From NCBI RefSeq assembly GCF_032854445.1, contig NC_088304.1, positions 24,193,704-24,257,703 on the forward strand: a DNA stretch of 64,000 nucleotides. The letters are read 5' to 3'. A program made the position numbers and the translations under genes. Numbering within the stretch: the first letter of the stretch is position 1; the number at the start of each line of letters is the position of its first letter. Below, piece after piece: positions 11,006-24,149 of the stretch. Below the pieces are notes generated by a model. The model was not told the origin of the DNA, searched no databases, and saw nothing but the letters and a program-made list of their open reading frames with translations. This DNA is from Liolophura sinensis. Lineage: Eukaryota; Mollusca; Polyplacophora; Chitonida; Chitonidae.

Positions 11006-11436
11006 GTAAGTTCCGCCGGCGGAATTCTCGCTTATGCAGAAATATAAATGGGGATTATCATAACAGTGTGTGGCACCTGATGATGTATCATCTAGAATTG
11101 TCTAAGGTCGACCCGTCATATCAGCTGACCTCGAAGAACGAGGCTGATGTGACAGGCCGACCTCAGACAAGGAGAGCTGATACAAGATCGCTGAACACGC
11201 ACTTTTATGATAATCTTTTTATCATAAATAAATATGCATGATCCGTGGTCCAATCAGATTTCAGCTTAGTTATTGACACTGACAGGAGTCGTACACAATA
11301 TGAGATATGGATATAGTCAGAAGTTTTCGGTGTATAGAATAAACTTATTTCACACTAGACGTAGAAATACTAGCGAAAAAAAAAAATAACCCCTTTCGCA
11401 TTCACGTGTTATCAAGGGGACCATCATTTTGAGGTG

Positions 11437-11606
11437 TTCCTTTTCGGCTGTAAATGGGAAGGTCTGACAGCAACCTGCGGATGGTCGTGAGTTTCCCTCG
11501 GGCTCTGCCCGGTTTCCTCCCACCCTAATGCTGGCCGCCGTCGTATAAGTAAAATATTCTTGAGTACGGCGTAAAACACTAATCAAATAAATAAATAAAT
11601 AAATAA
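11437..11606 (+). mobile_element. SINE-1 copy, headless, with 11-bp target duplication
   Basis: The body begins TTCCTTTTCGGCTGTAAATG and ends in (AAAT)n. It is flanked by ATTTTGAGGTG at 11,426-11,436 and 11,607-11,617. Like two other copies with clear duplications, it starts just inside the CTTCCTCTCCGG point and lacks the tRNA-like head. Confidence 0.92.
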
Positions 11607-11617
11607 ATTTTGAGGTG

Positions 11618-12170
11618 AATTAGACTGGATTTAAATCATTGGCGAAACAACAACAACATATGCCACATCGATCGGCTGCCCACCTCATTCGCTAGCACCG
11701 GTATTACTTGATAGTACGATGACTTTCCGCTGCCCGGAAGGACATCATCACCGTTCATAGCAATGTTTATTGCTGTTGCATAATATAGTGTAAAGGGATA
11801 AATCGGATCCGAATACATTTGCGTCAAAACAAGAAATACACACTTATCAGGGTACTATCAATGATTAGCTGAAAATCTTGTGAGCGAACTACTCCGGCCG
11901 CAATGCCATTGGTCGACGACAGTGTAGATTTCTGAAAACGTTAATATTTGTCAGTAAAACAAAGGTGACAGCGAAGCCTGTAGCATGTAACAACCTCGTT
12001 GACAGGAGGATGAGAGAGTACATGGCTAGTTGTGAAAATATACATACAAATTTTTATATACCTCTGGAGTAAGAGATATACATCAGTGGAAACGTTGTGT
12101 TTGTCTAAAATATACTCAGTGCTGTGGAGAAGACTAGCCAAACATAACATTTGACAGCGCGATTCATCAA
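11618..12170. other. Interval with no recognised feature
   Basis: Only short unconserved frames of 60-70 codons occur on the minus strand. No splice-linked gene, repeat copy or RNA gene was recognised. Confidence 0.5.
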
Positions 12171-12175
12171 CAGCA

Positions 12176-12336
12176 AGTCCAGCTCATGCTGGCTTCCTCT
12201 GAGAAGTGAGGTCTGCCAGTAGGTTTCCATCAGGGCTGTGCCAGGTTTCCTCCCACCATAATGCTGGCCGCCGTCGTATAAGTGAAATATTATTGGGTGC
12301 AGCGTAAAACACCAATCAAATAAATGAATAAATAGG
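12176..12336 (+). mobile_element. SINE-1, partial
   Basis: It starts at the B-box distal GTCCAGCTCATGCTGGCTTC, is diverged in the middle, then has TGGCCGCCGTCGTATAAGTG and an AATCAAATAAATGAATAAAT tail. Confidence 0.85.
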
Positions 12337-12725
12337 ATTCATCAACAATACACCAATATAGCTGAAAGAGTATTACCTGCGCAATGACCCAGGAGCTCTT
12401 CGTTAATGCGGACGTCGTGTCCATGCATATTCGAAGCAATAAAGAGAATATAAATCATTTCAATCGAATTAAAGACAACTGTTTAATTGTGGAATAGTGT
12501 GGATCTACACGTTCATTAAAACGACCATGACTTCCTTTCGCGTGGAGCGTATGGAAAGAGAGAAATTAATTAATTTTCTCTTTAAGAGATCATTAGTTAG
12601 AAGTTCAACCTGTACCTAACATCAAAGTAGAATGGGTAGAACTAATTGAAGTTTCGAGTTAATACTAACATCGACGATTTCAATCTGCGTTGCAAAACAT
12701 TCCTGTTGAAACTTCTAAGGCTATA

Positions 12726-12865
12726 TAGGGGCCTCCGCGGCTCAGTTCGTTAGCGCGCTGGGGCAGGGTAATGACCCAGGAGCCTATCACCAATGTGGTC
12801 GCTGTGAGTTCAAGTCCAGCTCATCCTGTCTTCATCTCCGGCCGTACGTGGGAATGTCTGCCTGC
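12726..12865 (+). mobile_element. SINE-1 head half, next to Gypsy remnant
   Basis: It begins GGGGCCTCCGCGGCTCAGTT, keeps the GTGAGTTCAAGTCCAGCTCA B-box region and stops at TCTGCCTGCG, where Ty3/Gypsy pol sequence begins. It cuts off the RNase H part of that element. Confidence 0.82.
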
Positions 12866-13395
12866 GTAAGCTATAACAAGTTCCTTACCACATTGAACCT
12901 GCGATAGTATCGCCCCTTTTCCAGTACCACTAGCATCTGCATCTAAGATGAACTCTTCCTCTGACATAGGGTATGCTAATATAGGGGAAGAGGTCAATAG
13001 TTCTTTCAGTCTATCAAATGCCAACTGACAGTCCTGCTCTCATAAAAACCTCACTGCTTTTCTGGTCAAACGAATAAGTGGTCTAGCAACTGTTGAAAAA
13101 TCAGAGATGAAGCACCGATAATACCCCACAAGTCCCAGAAAATTTCTGACTTCAGACACATTTGAAGGGACAGGCCTCTGGGCAAGCGCATCCACTTTTG
13201 CTGAATCGCGCTTTTCAGACGCCGGTAATCCACACAGAATCGGCTAGACCTGTCCCGCTAAGCCACTAACAATATGGGGGAAGACCATGGACTATTGCTA
13301 GGTTCTATGATGTCATCACATAACATCTTTTCTAGTTTCTGTTTAACGACGTGCCGTTGAGCTAAAGGTGAACCACGTGGGGGAACCTATAATGG
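12866..13395 (-). pseudogene. Ty3/Gypsy retrotransposon RT-RNase H fragment
   Basis: Read on the minus strand from 13,390 downward it gives pieces typical of Ty3/Gypsy RT: NSPWSSPILLV and RFCVDYRRLK. These are followed by SEVRNFLGLVGYYR and then AFDRLKELLTSSPILAYP with ILDADASGTG at the start of RNase H. The block between RFCVDYRRLK and SEVRNFLG is much too short, so the palm with the YxDD motif is deleted. Stops also occur within the fragment. The 3' end is cut by a SINE-1 head. It is a dead internal fragment with no LTR nearby. Confidence 0.88.
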
Positions 13396-15330
13396 GTTGT
13401 CATGCTTCTCACATGACACAACAGAACGTACAAATAACGTGCCAATCCGCCCTTGTCTTTTCTTTCTATATGTTTTCTCTCTCTGTGTTATGTCACCGAT
13501 CAATTGACCACTTTGTCGTGTAACTGCTAAATTAAAGAATAATGGTACTTTCATGTCACATGTTTGGAATCTAGCACGTAGCTACCAAAAGTTTCGTTAT
13601 TCTAAATACTGTTCTACGTCTCGGTTTTATAATTCAACAGTTTATAGGAGAATATGTACTGTATCAGATCAATCGCTTAAATACACCAGAAACACTCTTA
13701 AAGTCTTTCTTTAGATTCAACACATGAAGCAAAAGTTTATTGAAATAATTATTATTATAATATTAACTCGGTTACATATGTTTTATGAGAAATGCTGATA
13801 TTAGGTCATTGTGTACAGTGTATAGTATGTATTTCCCCCATGCTCAGTACTGCCAGTCCATGTGCACTAAAAATCTGCTGTGCTGTACCTTGTTCCGCTG
13901 ATTCATGCGCACTAAATCATCCTGCAGTGGGGTACCTTGCACTAAAAAGTAATACGGTATGTATCTTTCTAGTGTCGTCTCAAAGTTATGAGAATTTATT
14001 TTACATACTATATTGTGAACAAAAAAAATTCAATTGTGTTACTTTTTCTTCCAAACATACCTATATAGAACAAAGCGTGTTTCTAGTCGATAAGTCTGGG
14101 TTATGGACGTAATCAGCGTACACCAAAACAGGGTTAGGCATTAAAGGGGTCTTGATGCACTCTCCAAGGTCAAGAATAGCGCGATGGGGTAACTGTTTGC
14201 TTGCATAGGCACTAGCCATCTATATTCGAACTCGCTCTGTACGGCGTGGCGTCTCCCATATTCAGTCGCAAAGCAACATATTCTCATTGCCTGCCTAACA
14301 GCATGAGCCATCCTCACCCGGGGCGATCTGATGTACTCGACATCCACACACAGCCTCAGATTGTGAGAAGTCAGTCTAATGCATCTCACGGAACGTGTAA
14401 CAGCCCTGCCGGACTGGTCAGTCTGACGCATGCCAATGTTCAAAATTTGTAAGGTGTGGCAAGAGAATTGTTAATATCTCGAGGATTGTTAGCGTGTTTT
14501 CTTTTTCTTATTCACTAGCAAAATCTCCACACGTCTTAGTCCTCAGTCACATGAAACTGTGGTCACGTAACCTCATACAAGTGGAGCACGTGGAAGTACA
14601 TGTTGCATACATCCCGCATAGTTCACCACAATTGCGATGATGCTACAGGTTACACCATTGCTACAGGTTCAGTGCATATACTATATCTGAATCAGGATCT
14701 TTTTTCCTCTGTGGTCTAGATCTTAACAGTTCTGACTCCTGAAACCATTTGAGACCATCTTCACCATTGCTACAAATTCTGCAAATGTTTTCTGATAATG
14801 TGGGTGAAACCAACCATAAATTCTAGGCTTCTCATTTCCTAGAACATATATCTAGGTCGTTCTATATTCATGGGAACAACATGGTATGAATATTAAAACC
14901 TAACCGGTTTCTGTAAAGTTGAAATTCACAAAGAAACACACTTCACAAAGGTTAAAGTGTATTCTACAAAGATTCCTTAATTTTTACGTCGACAGAATTA
15001 AGATTTATCGCATAGAGCCCAATAGAATCACAATGAGAGTTCTCCAAAGTTAGAGTAACGAAAGGTACCATTGCAAAACGACTTGGCCGCATTGGAAACG
15101 CTGACGTTTGAAACGCTGGTCAAAATTATGGATTTTTTCTGTATAAAACGATTACAGAAGGAAATTTAATACTGCAGAAAAGTAAAACCCATGCTTAAAT
15201 TGTGGAAACATTAAATAATTTTGTTATTCTGACATAACTGGCGGTAAATGAAGTTCACCAAAACAATGGTGGACATTGATTTATTGCGATGTAAAAATTC
15301 ACCTTTAGAAATTTCTGTAAGCCAAACAGT
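13396..15330. other. Long interval without a supported gene
   Basis: No repeat copy was recognised apart from AT-rich runs. The two opposed overlapping frames at 14,141-14,452 (100 and 68 codons) share no visible family motif and lie in a locally GC-richer stretch; they could be a remnant of an unknown element. No paired splice sites or poly(A) context support a host gene. Confidence 0.4.
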
Positions 15331-15334
15331 ATGC

Positions 15335-15395
15335 ATTTTCATGAACAGTCAGAATAAAACTCGAACTGAGGTAAATTGACAAGACTTCTTTCAAA
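15335..15395 (+). repeat. Repeat A fragment
   Basis: It contains TTTTCATGAACAGTCAGAAT and CTGAGGTAAATTGACAAGAC, the middle section of repeat A only. Confidence 0.55.
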
Positions 15396-15814
15396 ATCTC
15401 TCACGCATGTATGGCTATGTAATACATATATAAGCGGACACGAAAGGTGAAGATATATTACTTCTTGTTTGCTCGGGGGTGCAGAAAAATTATTCCTTAT
15501 TTGCTGGGCGTGTGGGGGATCAATTACCACTTTTAATATGACAATTAATTATATTTATTTTTCATTCTCTGAGCCCCAGTCTTGGCATCCCCGTTAGCCG
15601 TGATCGTTCCACCTGGTCACCTAATTACATCTGTCAAAGGAGAGATTATGCTTGACTGCATCTGTGTAAGTTAACCTCGTCGTCTATCATCGGTCAACGC
15701 ACGTACGTCTGTCACTAACTCTAACTTTCCGCGAAAGGCTTAGAAGGTATTCGGTTCACAGTATAATCAGATTCATTGAAATTTGTAAACAATTCTTGGT
15801 CATTCTCAAATGTC

Positions 15815-16060
15815 TTTTTATGTTAAATGTGATTACAACACAGCATTTTGACGTCTAATAAATTGCAGTTAAAATCACTGCATTTTTTCTTCATAATTCT
15901 GCTTAAGCCATGGTATCAAGAGGGGGGGGGGGGTAAATTGCTACTATTCATGCATTTACATGAACGGTTACAAGTGTCCATTTGCCAGCTATCACACTGC
16001 AGTCAGTGCTCTGGTTTTACTCTCTATGATGTAGTGCTTTAATTGTGTTTTAATAAATTA
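15815..16060 (+). repeat. Repeat A copy with poly(G) run
   Basis: AAATGTGATTACAACACAGC, GACGTCTAATAAATTGCAG, CTGCTTAAGCCATGG and CCAGCTATCACACTGCAGTC follow in order. A run of G at about 15,921-15,933 replaces part of the GGGGCGTGTAA section. Confidence 0.75.
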
Positions 16061-16719
16061 ACGCAAATGGAATTTGATGCAATTTTGTGTACAGCCCAAA
16101 GTCCGATCCATAATTTGTTGCTAATCCATAGCTGAATCGGAATCCAGGAATTTTCTAAACGAATTTTAAGAATTGACATGTGTATGTGTATATCTCTCTG
16201 TTTAACGGAGAAAGTTATGCACTGATTTTTATGTAATATTTAATTAAAGAGTTTCAATCGAAAAGATACAAATAAAAAGAAGCCTGTACACTGGATGAAA
16301 TTAACTTAATGGGATGTCCTGAAACATCATCAGTCCTTTAAAGTAGAGAAAGGAGTACTTTTAGCAATTTCATTCGTTCAAATACAATTGCCGGTATCTT
16401 TCTTATACATGATACTCAACGCCCAGGTCATGGTTAGATGTAATTATGCCAAATGCGTCTTTATAACTGTAAACAGATTACTGCATGTTACGACCTTCAT
16501 GCACTGCAGTTTATTAAGAAGTCTGCATCAGAATAATAAAAAATGAGAAAAACCCGGGAGTACCGGAAGCCGAAGGCACAGTGCATTAAGTTCCCTTCTG
16601 CTGAATTGGTATACAAATTGTCAAAAGTTGATTTACAAACATTCAGCGTATTTCAATGTGTAAGGGCCGAACACGACATCGTCGGCTTCCCAGTGACACC
16701 GACATCACAACCAGAGGGG

Positions 16720-16976
16720 CACATTCATTTATTTATTTGATTCGTTTTTTACGCCGTACTCAAGAATATTTCACTTATACGACGGCATCCAACATTATGG
16801 TGGGATGGAACCGGACACAGTTCGGGGCAAACCCATGATAATCCACAGGTTGCTGACATACCTCCTCACTTATGGCCGGAAAGGAAACCAGCGTAAGCTG
16901 GACTTGAACTCAGAGAGGTTCCTGGGTCATTACGCTGCGCTAGCGCACTAACCAACTGAGCCATGGAGGCCACCGG
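16720..16976 (-). mobile_element. SINE-1, near full length
   Basis: It runs from the tail TTTATTTATTTGATTCGTT through TACTCAAGAATATTTCACTT, with head end CTAACCAACTGAGCCATGGA (minus-strand TCCATGGCTCAGTTGGTTAG). The A- and B-box regions are present. Confidence 0.9.
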
Positions 16977-17014
16977 GATACATTCAAATTTAACATTATA
17001 AATCACCTTTATTT

Positions 17015-17130
17015 GAATAGCAGTATCTTGAAGGGTCCTGCATATGGCGGGTATATATCTCGCCTTGTGGCATTTGTTAGTGTGTTATGTGACGATTTCA
17101 ATCAGTCATCAGTTATTTCCCCACTAAACC
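17015..17130 (+). pseudogene. RT-element remnant
   Basis: AGCAGTATCTTGAAGGGTCC to GTGACGATTTCAATCA resembles the segment after the palm in the RT fragments at 8300-8390 and 32,760-32,850. Translation gives SILKGPAYG and CDDFN. It is degenerate and joined directly to repeat A. Confidence 0.5.
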
Positions 17131-17214
17131 AGTGTTTTATTGTGATTGTATGTTAAATGTTATCACACTGCTGTAGCTTTCCTCTTCACGCTGTATGTCT
17201 TTAATTACACTGTA

Positions 17215-20200
17215 TACGTTTAATGTATTGCAATTAACATCACTGCATATGTTTTACCTACTTCTGCTTAAGTTATGGTGCTGAGGGGAGTCTAATTTGC
17301 TACTTTTTAAGCATTTACATTAACAGTTAGAATAAAATACTAACTGGGGTAAACTGACAAAAGGCCATGTTTCATCGGTTACGTGTGACCATATGCCTGC
17401 TATCACACTGTCGTCGCTGCTCTGGTGTTAATCTCTATGTTGTACGTCTATCATACTATGGTCGTTGCTCTGGTTTTACTTTCTATGCTGTACGTCTTAA
17501 TTATATTTTATTTCTTCAAAATGCCTCCATTTTGGGTTAAGTTTTAAAAGTTTTACTATGAGTACAGCTCTTATGAGCAAATATGGACAGAGGGCGCAGA
17601 ATTATTGGCAGTTTGCTTCATAACCGTGTCTATTTTCGCTTAACTCAGAGATAGGGGCTTTGTATTCATCTTGTTGAATAAGATCGCCACGCTAGACTTA
17701 TAAACAGTTGCTGTCAAAGCTCAACATATATACATATTTTGAATTAAAGACTATACTAGACGAAAAAAAAACGTAAAGCTTTTGTTTTTGCAATATTTCA
17801 CAAGATAATACTGTGATTTTGTCAATATATATATTCACCATTTTGACCAGTCAAACATGTGTGGCCCTCTTTGTAGTATTCAGTAATCTGTAAGGTCTTC
17901 CCTGGCACTCCTTACCCTCACGTGCACCAAAGGCCACCTGCACTGTAACAGTTCCGACAAAAGGCGCGATGCCACGTTTACCACAAAATCAACTAGAGAG
18001 CGATATCAAACTGACCCTACCCTTGTTTCCTCACCTGCCCCAGCGTTACCATCGGGTGTCCGTTTCCTTCGGTTATGGAAATGTATTGCTAAGAGTCCAC
18101 TTTATGCCCCCTTGGAAAACGGCATTGGAAGGAATTTGACAGCGCAGTTAATTTTATCAAAATATTGAGTGTTGTGTTAATATTTTTGCTCAGTGTAGCA
18201 TGGCAGACGTTTTGGATCCTGTTTGATTTCATTCTAAATTTTCTTGCGTCTTTTCGTCATTATTGAAACCGTCGATTACCCCTTTTTGGCATTCTGTCTT
18301 GAATTGTATTCTTATATATGCTCTTAGTTCTTTAAGGGCTTTTGTTGAACGTGCTGGAGCGCAATCTTGTAATTTGAATATTGGACCATTGGGAACAGTG
18401 GAGAAAACTTCCAAGATTCAACAGAGAACAAAGACGGCAATAATTCTGTCAAAACTAGGCGAAATGGGCAAAACGCAGTCTTAATCTGTAAACACTAAAC
18501 CATTTTGGAAGAATGAGGAAAACTTTTAAGGATCAACAGAGAGCAAAGACGACAATAATTTTGTCAACGCTAGACGAAATGGTCAAACCTCAATCTCAAA
18601 CTGTTAGTTAATGAGGCGATAAAGCGTTTTGAAAAAAATCCGGAAAACTGTTGAAGAATAGACGGGACAAAACCGACTATAATTTATATACTATAGGGGA
18701 AACAAGTTAAGTATCAACAGATCAACAAACAGAGAAAATAAATTAATACACACACCGAAAAAGGTATGACACGTAGAAAGAGACGTACTCGTGCAACAGA
18801 AACTCTAATGCATTTAGTGGTCATACAAGACTCAATTCCACCATTTTAACATTGCTAAGAGTATGGATATTTTTACTTACCACCCGTAAATAATGAGCCC
18901 TTAACACATGTTTCAATATTGTTCTGTTACCATTTTACCCGTAATGGATCTTGCAAGTTTACTTCAAAGTATCCGACCTCATATAAACCGTTGTTATGTG
19001 TTATATTTAGTGATTCACTTTATATTCTGCAATCTTTATATGCTTGAATGCTTATTAGTTGTCCGTGAAATTTTTATATACTTTACTATTTATTTATTTA
19101 TTTAATTGGTGTGTAGGCTGTGTGGATATATCAAATATAACACAGAGTAAAGAATTATTGCTGGGCCTAACTCTTGTTATGAAATAATACACCACACTTC
19201 GTCCAAACTCTGCATGACACAAAAGTTCATCAACCAACGGAATGACAGAAAACGAGAAGTGCACACAGAACATTGAATCTACGCATCCGAGCAGACATTT
19301 GTATCTTAGTCGTCAATCAGTACGAACATTTCGGGCCAATGATCGCAAGGTCATTTCCCAAATTGACGTTTAACACAAACTACCATGGAACTAAGAAAGT
19401 ATATAGAGTACGAAAATAGGAAGGAATTGTGCAAGGAGAAGCAGCCAACAGTTTTCAGTGTTGTAGGAGAGACGCCAGGTATGTTCTAGACACCCGAGCG
19501 AAATCAGTATTCAAACAGTGTACCATGCTGGAGTATAAGTTGTCGATAATGAAATGTGTATCTCAGATGTTCTTTGATTGCTAGCTGCCGAAGAAAAATA
19601 TTGAGTATGGTGCACACACCATTGATGAAGCAACAAAAATCACCACAGTAAGAGAAAAGGGAAACACATGATTCGTAACATCGGGTTTTCTCTTAGAACC
19701 TTTCCTCTTCGGCAGTTTAATGTCAGCTTTGTCTAAAATATCAGCAATCATTATATAGCCTAAGTAATGATAATCTGTAGTGTAGATAACACGTACATAA
19801 TTTCCTTACTGGAAGCCTGATTTCTTTATTTATCTGATTGGTGTTTTACGCCCTACTCAAGAATATTTCATTGATGCGACGGCAGCCAGCTCCTAGATGC
19901 CTGAAGTTTTTAAAGACTTGTATGCAATTAGCATGCGTAGCATGGGTTTTTTCTTTCACCTTAAAAACGTGTGGCCTACATGACATAATTAGATCATGTA
20001 TCTAACAGTGTCTGAAGTGCTTTGGCTAAGGGACACATCAGGTACAAATCAGGGTGTTTGTCAAAAGCAAGAGCAATATTACATACAACGCCCACTTAAG
20101 ACAACATGAAATGGTTTAACGATGGAAAAAAAGAGAAACAAATAGGTGACAGTGTTTCACCTTGTCTACCACCATGCGTTACATCGAAGAATAAGGATGA

Positions 20201-20735
20201 CGCAGACCTTCGTTATGGAGCAACTTGTTCAATCCTTTTCTACGTCAAGACAAAGCATGTGTGCATTTATTGATCCATCAACTTTTTAAACGGGACTGCA
20301 ATTAGTGACATAAAATTTATGGCTTATTTCAAAATAGAGATACCAGATTTAAATACCAATTTAAATCTAAATGTTACTCTCTTTGTTGCAAAGTCCTGTA
20401 TGGACAAGCAGGGCAAAAATTGTCAGACATAGTAGCATCCCTCCTTTTGAGTTTAATATGAATGTTTGTTAATTGTAATGACCACACAGCATTTTGACTA
20501 ATTCTAGACCGGTAACGTATAATAAACTGGGTTTTACACCACTGTGTTTTGTTGAGCACAACTGTTTTTTGTTTAAGCCATGTTGGTAGGGGCGTGTATT
20601 TTTCTATTTAAGAATACACATAAGCAGTTAGAATAAAACCCTGTGACAATTTGCCAGCTGTCACACTGTTGTCACGCTGCTGTAGTTTTTCCTCTTTACC
20701 CTGTACGTCTTTAATTATCCTGTCTACCGCTGACA
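17215..20735. repeat. Direct segmental duplication, block I, copy 2
   Basis: Colinear with 1-3726 over its whole length, with scattered substitutions and small indels. It lacks the SINE-1 present at 1811-1977. It includes repeat A at about 17,150-17,515 and 20,457-20,735, an RT remnant at 17,560-17,700 and the truncated SINE tail at 19,823-19,896. No shared open frame survives between the copies. Confidence 0.88.
19823..19896 (-). mobile_element. SINE-1 3' end fragment (sister of 2909-2985)
   Basis: TTTATTTATCTGATTGGTG and CCTACTCAAGAATATTTCAT, truncated at the same point as its sister copy. Confidence 0.8.
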
Positions 20736-20929
20736 CAATCATCTCAGATAAATAAGGAGTTACAAAAATCAACTAGAAGAAACGAGTCATTCATGTTAAG
20801 CGAATAGGGTGGATCTATGCGCCGACATTCGTATACCAGCCGTCAACCAATAAGGACGCCAGAGACCCTGGACGCTCCGTCCATATTTACTTACCACAGA
20901 ATTATACCCATTGTAAAAATTAAGAAACT

Positions 20930-21065
20930 TGAATGAATATAATTAAAGACGTACAGCATAGAGAGTAAAACCAGAGCAGCGACGACAGTGTGACAGCTTG
21001 CACACTTAACCGATGAAATAAGGCCTCTTGCCAATTTACCTCAATAGGAGTTATGGGACGTTTTC
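20930..21065 (-). repeat. Repeat A 3' part, inverted
   Basis: It contains ATAATTAAAGACGTACAGCA, CAGCGACGACAGTGTGACAG and GGCCTCTTGCCAATTTACCT on the plus strand. Confidence 0.75.
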
Positions 21066-22065
21066 GAAGGCGGTCAAGTTTATCAAGGGAGTTCATCAGA
21101 TCATCTTGAGTATACAACCATTCTTGGTCAAGTAGATGATAAATTTCCAGGCAAAAAGAGCTTGTAGCTACAATCGGTTCTACGCCCTACAATTGAGTTT
21201 ACAGTTAATTATCAAAGTAATTTACGCCGCTGACGATTGCAATTTTTGAAACTTACAAGCGCAATTGTAGGTCAAATTTGACTCGTACATAAAGGTGTAA
21301 ATGGACAATGTACCGGTCAATAGCTTTTCTTGTCTTTATTTTCAAAAGGTTTTTACACCATAATTATTTAGCCGCTAGCAGCAACAAGATGTCAAAACAT
21401 GTTCGTAAAATATTTTTAAGACAAGTACACTGCACATTGGAAACCGAGTCAAAAGGTACTAATTGACAGTCCATCTGAGGCAAGTTTTTATACTTAATGT
21501 TAATTATGACTCGATTGTAAGTATTTACAACTTGTTTGTAATTTCTGATTGTAAGTTACAATTGTCATAGCTTACCCCCCCTTCGTGCAAGAAGATTTTG
21601 ATTGTAAGCTATTGGTACGATCAGAGTCTTACTGATTTACAACGAATTTAGGCCTACACTCCCTACAAGCGCCCTCAGGCGTATAGGCTCAATCAAACTA
21701 GCGTCCGGAATCTATGACGTCATCGCCGTAGTAAAGTTTGTGGATTTTTACTACACCTCTTCTGGAAAAGCCCGTCAGCAACTAAGCAAAGGTTGGTGGT
21801 TTACGCCGCACATTCCAGTTTCCTCTACACATGAAAACGACCCCCATCAAATAACTGCCGGATGGAGTTGATGAATTGGACATGTATTTGGCTTAATAAG
21901 CGTGTAATCCAGGAACCCAATGTACACTCTTGGAATATTTCGTTTGTTTGTCCCGAATAATTGAAAACAGTTCGTTGCTTTTACGCCACATGGTCCTACT
22001 GTTTTATTTTCTTTGATTAGTTTTGTTCATGCTTAATGTTGAAAGTTCTTTTAGAAATTGCTTTT
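21066..22065. other. Interval with no recognised feature
   Basis: This is single-copy-looking AT-rich sequence. No open frame over 60 codons and no SINE or repeat A copy was seen. Confidence 0.5.
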
Positions 22066-22069
22066 CGAC

Positions 22070-22905
22070 TAAGCGGTATGCCGCAAACCATTCACAGCAA
22101 AGATATACACAGCAAAACGAAGAGGTAACAGCAAATCAAGGCCACATGTATACAGCAAAAGCAAGAGGTAAACAGCAAAACCAGGCATCATGTATACAGC
22201 AGAGACAGGAGGTAAGCGATATACAAAAACCACACAAAACGTACACAGCAAAACCAAGATGTATACACCAAAGCCAGGCAAGACGTATAAGGCAAAACCC
22301 AGAGGTAAACAGCAAAGACAGGCAAGACGTATACAGCAAAAACAGGAGGTAAGAGATATACAAAAATCACACAAAACGTACACATCAAAACGAAGATGTG
22401 TACACCAAAGCCAGGCAAACCGTACACAGCAAAACCAAGAGGTAAACAGCAAAGCCAGGCAAGACATTTACAAAACGCAAAACCAAGAAGTAAGAGATGC
22501 AGAAAAACCAGACAACACCTACTCAGCAAAACCAACAGATGCAAAGCAAAGTAGGTCAATATGTATAAACCGAGAGGTATACAGCAAAGCCATTCAACAC
22601 ATATACAGCAAAGCCAAGAGCTATACAGCAAAGCCATTCAACACGTACACAGCAAAACCAGACAAGTTGCGTACAGCAAAACCAGGCAACACGTATACAG
22701 CAAAACCAAGAGATATATACCAAAACCAAGAAGTATACAGCAAAATCAGACAACACGTATGCGGCAAAACCAGACAACACACATACGGCAAAACCAAGAG
22801 GTATACAACAAAACCATACAACACGTGTACAGCAAAACCAAAAGGCAACAGATACAGCAAGACGAGGCATAATGTATACAGCGAAACCAGGCAAAACCAT
22901 TATCA
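22070..22905. repeat. Degenerate minisatellite of AGCAAAACCA/GTATACAGC units
   Basis: Short units of about 20-24 bp built from GTATACAGCAAAACCAAGAG and AACACGTATACAGCAAAACC repeat irregularly. All frames on both strands are unusually open, including a 273-codon plus-strand frame (22,190-23,011) rich in Lys, Thr, Tyr and Gln with a recurring TYTAKP motif. That frame runs into a repeat A tail and has no signal peptide. Openness in all frames argues for a stop-free tandem repeat rather than a gene. Confidence 0.75.
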
Positions 22906-22914
22906 TTATCATCA

Positions 22915-23012
22915 TTACCAGGACCTTTACGGTGACACTATCACACTGTCGTCGCTGCTTTGGTTTTACTCTCTTTGGTGTGCGTCTTTAATTATACTTT
23001 CAGTTTTTTAAC
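22915..23012 (+). repeat. Repeat A 3' end fragment
   Basis: CACACTGTCGTCGCTGCTTT and GTGTGCGTCTTTAATTATAC form the 3' terminus of repeat A, abutting the minisatellite. Confidence 0.75.
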
Positions 23013-23640
23013 GGCGATATGGGGTAGCAAAAAAGAAATGAATAAGCAACTTATCACATGGTCATTCTGTCTAAATTTTAAGTTGGGTTACTAATTAAGC
23101 AAACATGAATGTCAGTAACCATAACAGAAGCAACAGGAGTGTTTTCAACGACGACTCCAGGTCACAAGCCGACGTTCAACTTCGTCAACACCATGTACCA
23201 CATATGGTGTCTTTTTATAGGAGTTGATAGGATGATCGTACGAAGAGTTATGAAAACGCTGGAGCAGAAATCCGTTGGGGAATCCCAAACATCTTCACGG
23301 CCTTGAGCTTGGCGTTTCGCAAAGTTACTTGCAAAAGAAAAAATGTTCAAAGTACAGTTATTTATTATTTACATTAATCACGTGGACTTATTACCCCCCC
23401 CCCCCCTCCCCCGTCCTAAATCTATTGTAATTTTTTACACTATCTATACTATTCTAAGCGTGTCTCAGGATATCACAGGATTCATGCATTGAAAGAAAAT
23501 ATCCTCCGGAAATCGAGATTGTGTGATTCGTTGTATATACTGTTTTTATCAGTTTAATAGTACAGTTTTCTCATTCATTCATTTATTCGCTTTATACATT
23601 TTGCTGACAAACAAATTACGAAGTTTTCTGCGTTAGCCCT
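23013..23640. other. Interval with no recognised gene; C-rich run
   Basis: There is a C-rich run at about 23,393-23,413 (CCCCCCCCCCCCCTCCCCC-like). No repeat family or supported exon was found. Confidence 0.5.
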
Positions 23641-23647
23641 AGTGACC

Positions 23648-24010
23648 TGTATACTTAATATAATTAAAGACATACAGCATAGAAAGTAAGAGCAGCGCAG
23701 CGACGACAGTTTGATAGTTGGCAAGTGGTAACACGTAACCGGTGAAATACGGCCTCTTGTCAATTTACCTCAGTCAGGGTTTTGCTCTAACTGTTCATGT
23801 AAATGCATAAATAGTAGCAATCCCCCCCCCCCAGCAGTGATGTTAATTTCAATTTATTAGACGTCACTCGTCTAGAATTACTCAAAGTGATGTGTTGTTA
23901 TTTAACATACAATCACGTTAAACATACAATCATATTGAAACAATGCGATGGGACAAGGCCTCGGAGATGCTTACTGCACCAACAGAATCCTGGTTTATAC
24001 AGGAATACAA
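23648..24010 (-). repeat. Repeat A copy, inverted, long
   Basis: On the plus strand: ATAATTAAAGACATACAGCA, CGGTGAAATACGGCCTCTTG, AACTGTTCATGTAAATGCAT, AGACGTCACTCGTCTAGAAT, GTGTTGTTATTTAACATACA and ACCAACAGAATCCTGGTTTA. This copy shows that repeat A extends 5' to the GGATTCTGTTGGT section. A C-run at about 23,822-23,833 mirrors the G-run in the copy at 15,921. Confidence 0.8.
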
Positions 24011-24149
24011 CATTACATTGTATTACACAAAGTCTTTACACTTTGAACAATATAATAAATGAGGTGAAGTGACAAATTGCGGGATTTCAGAGATTGCGTG
24101 TGATCAGTTTACCAACCAAGCAGTTGTGTTTGCTTTCCTTTTGCACTCC

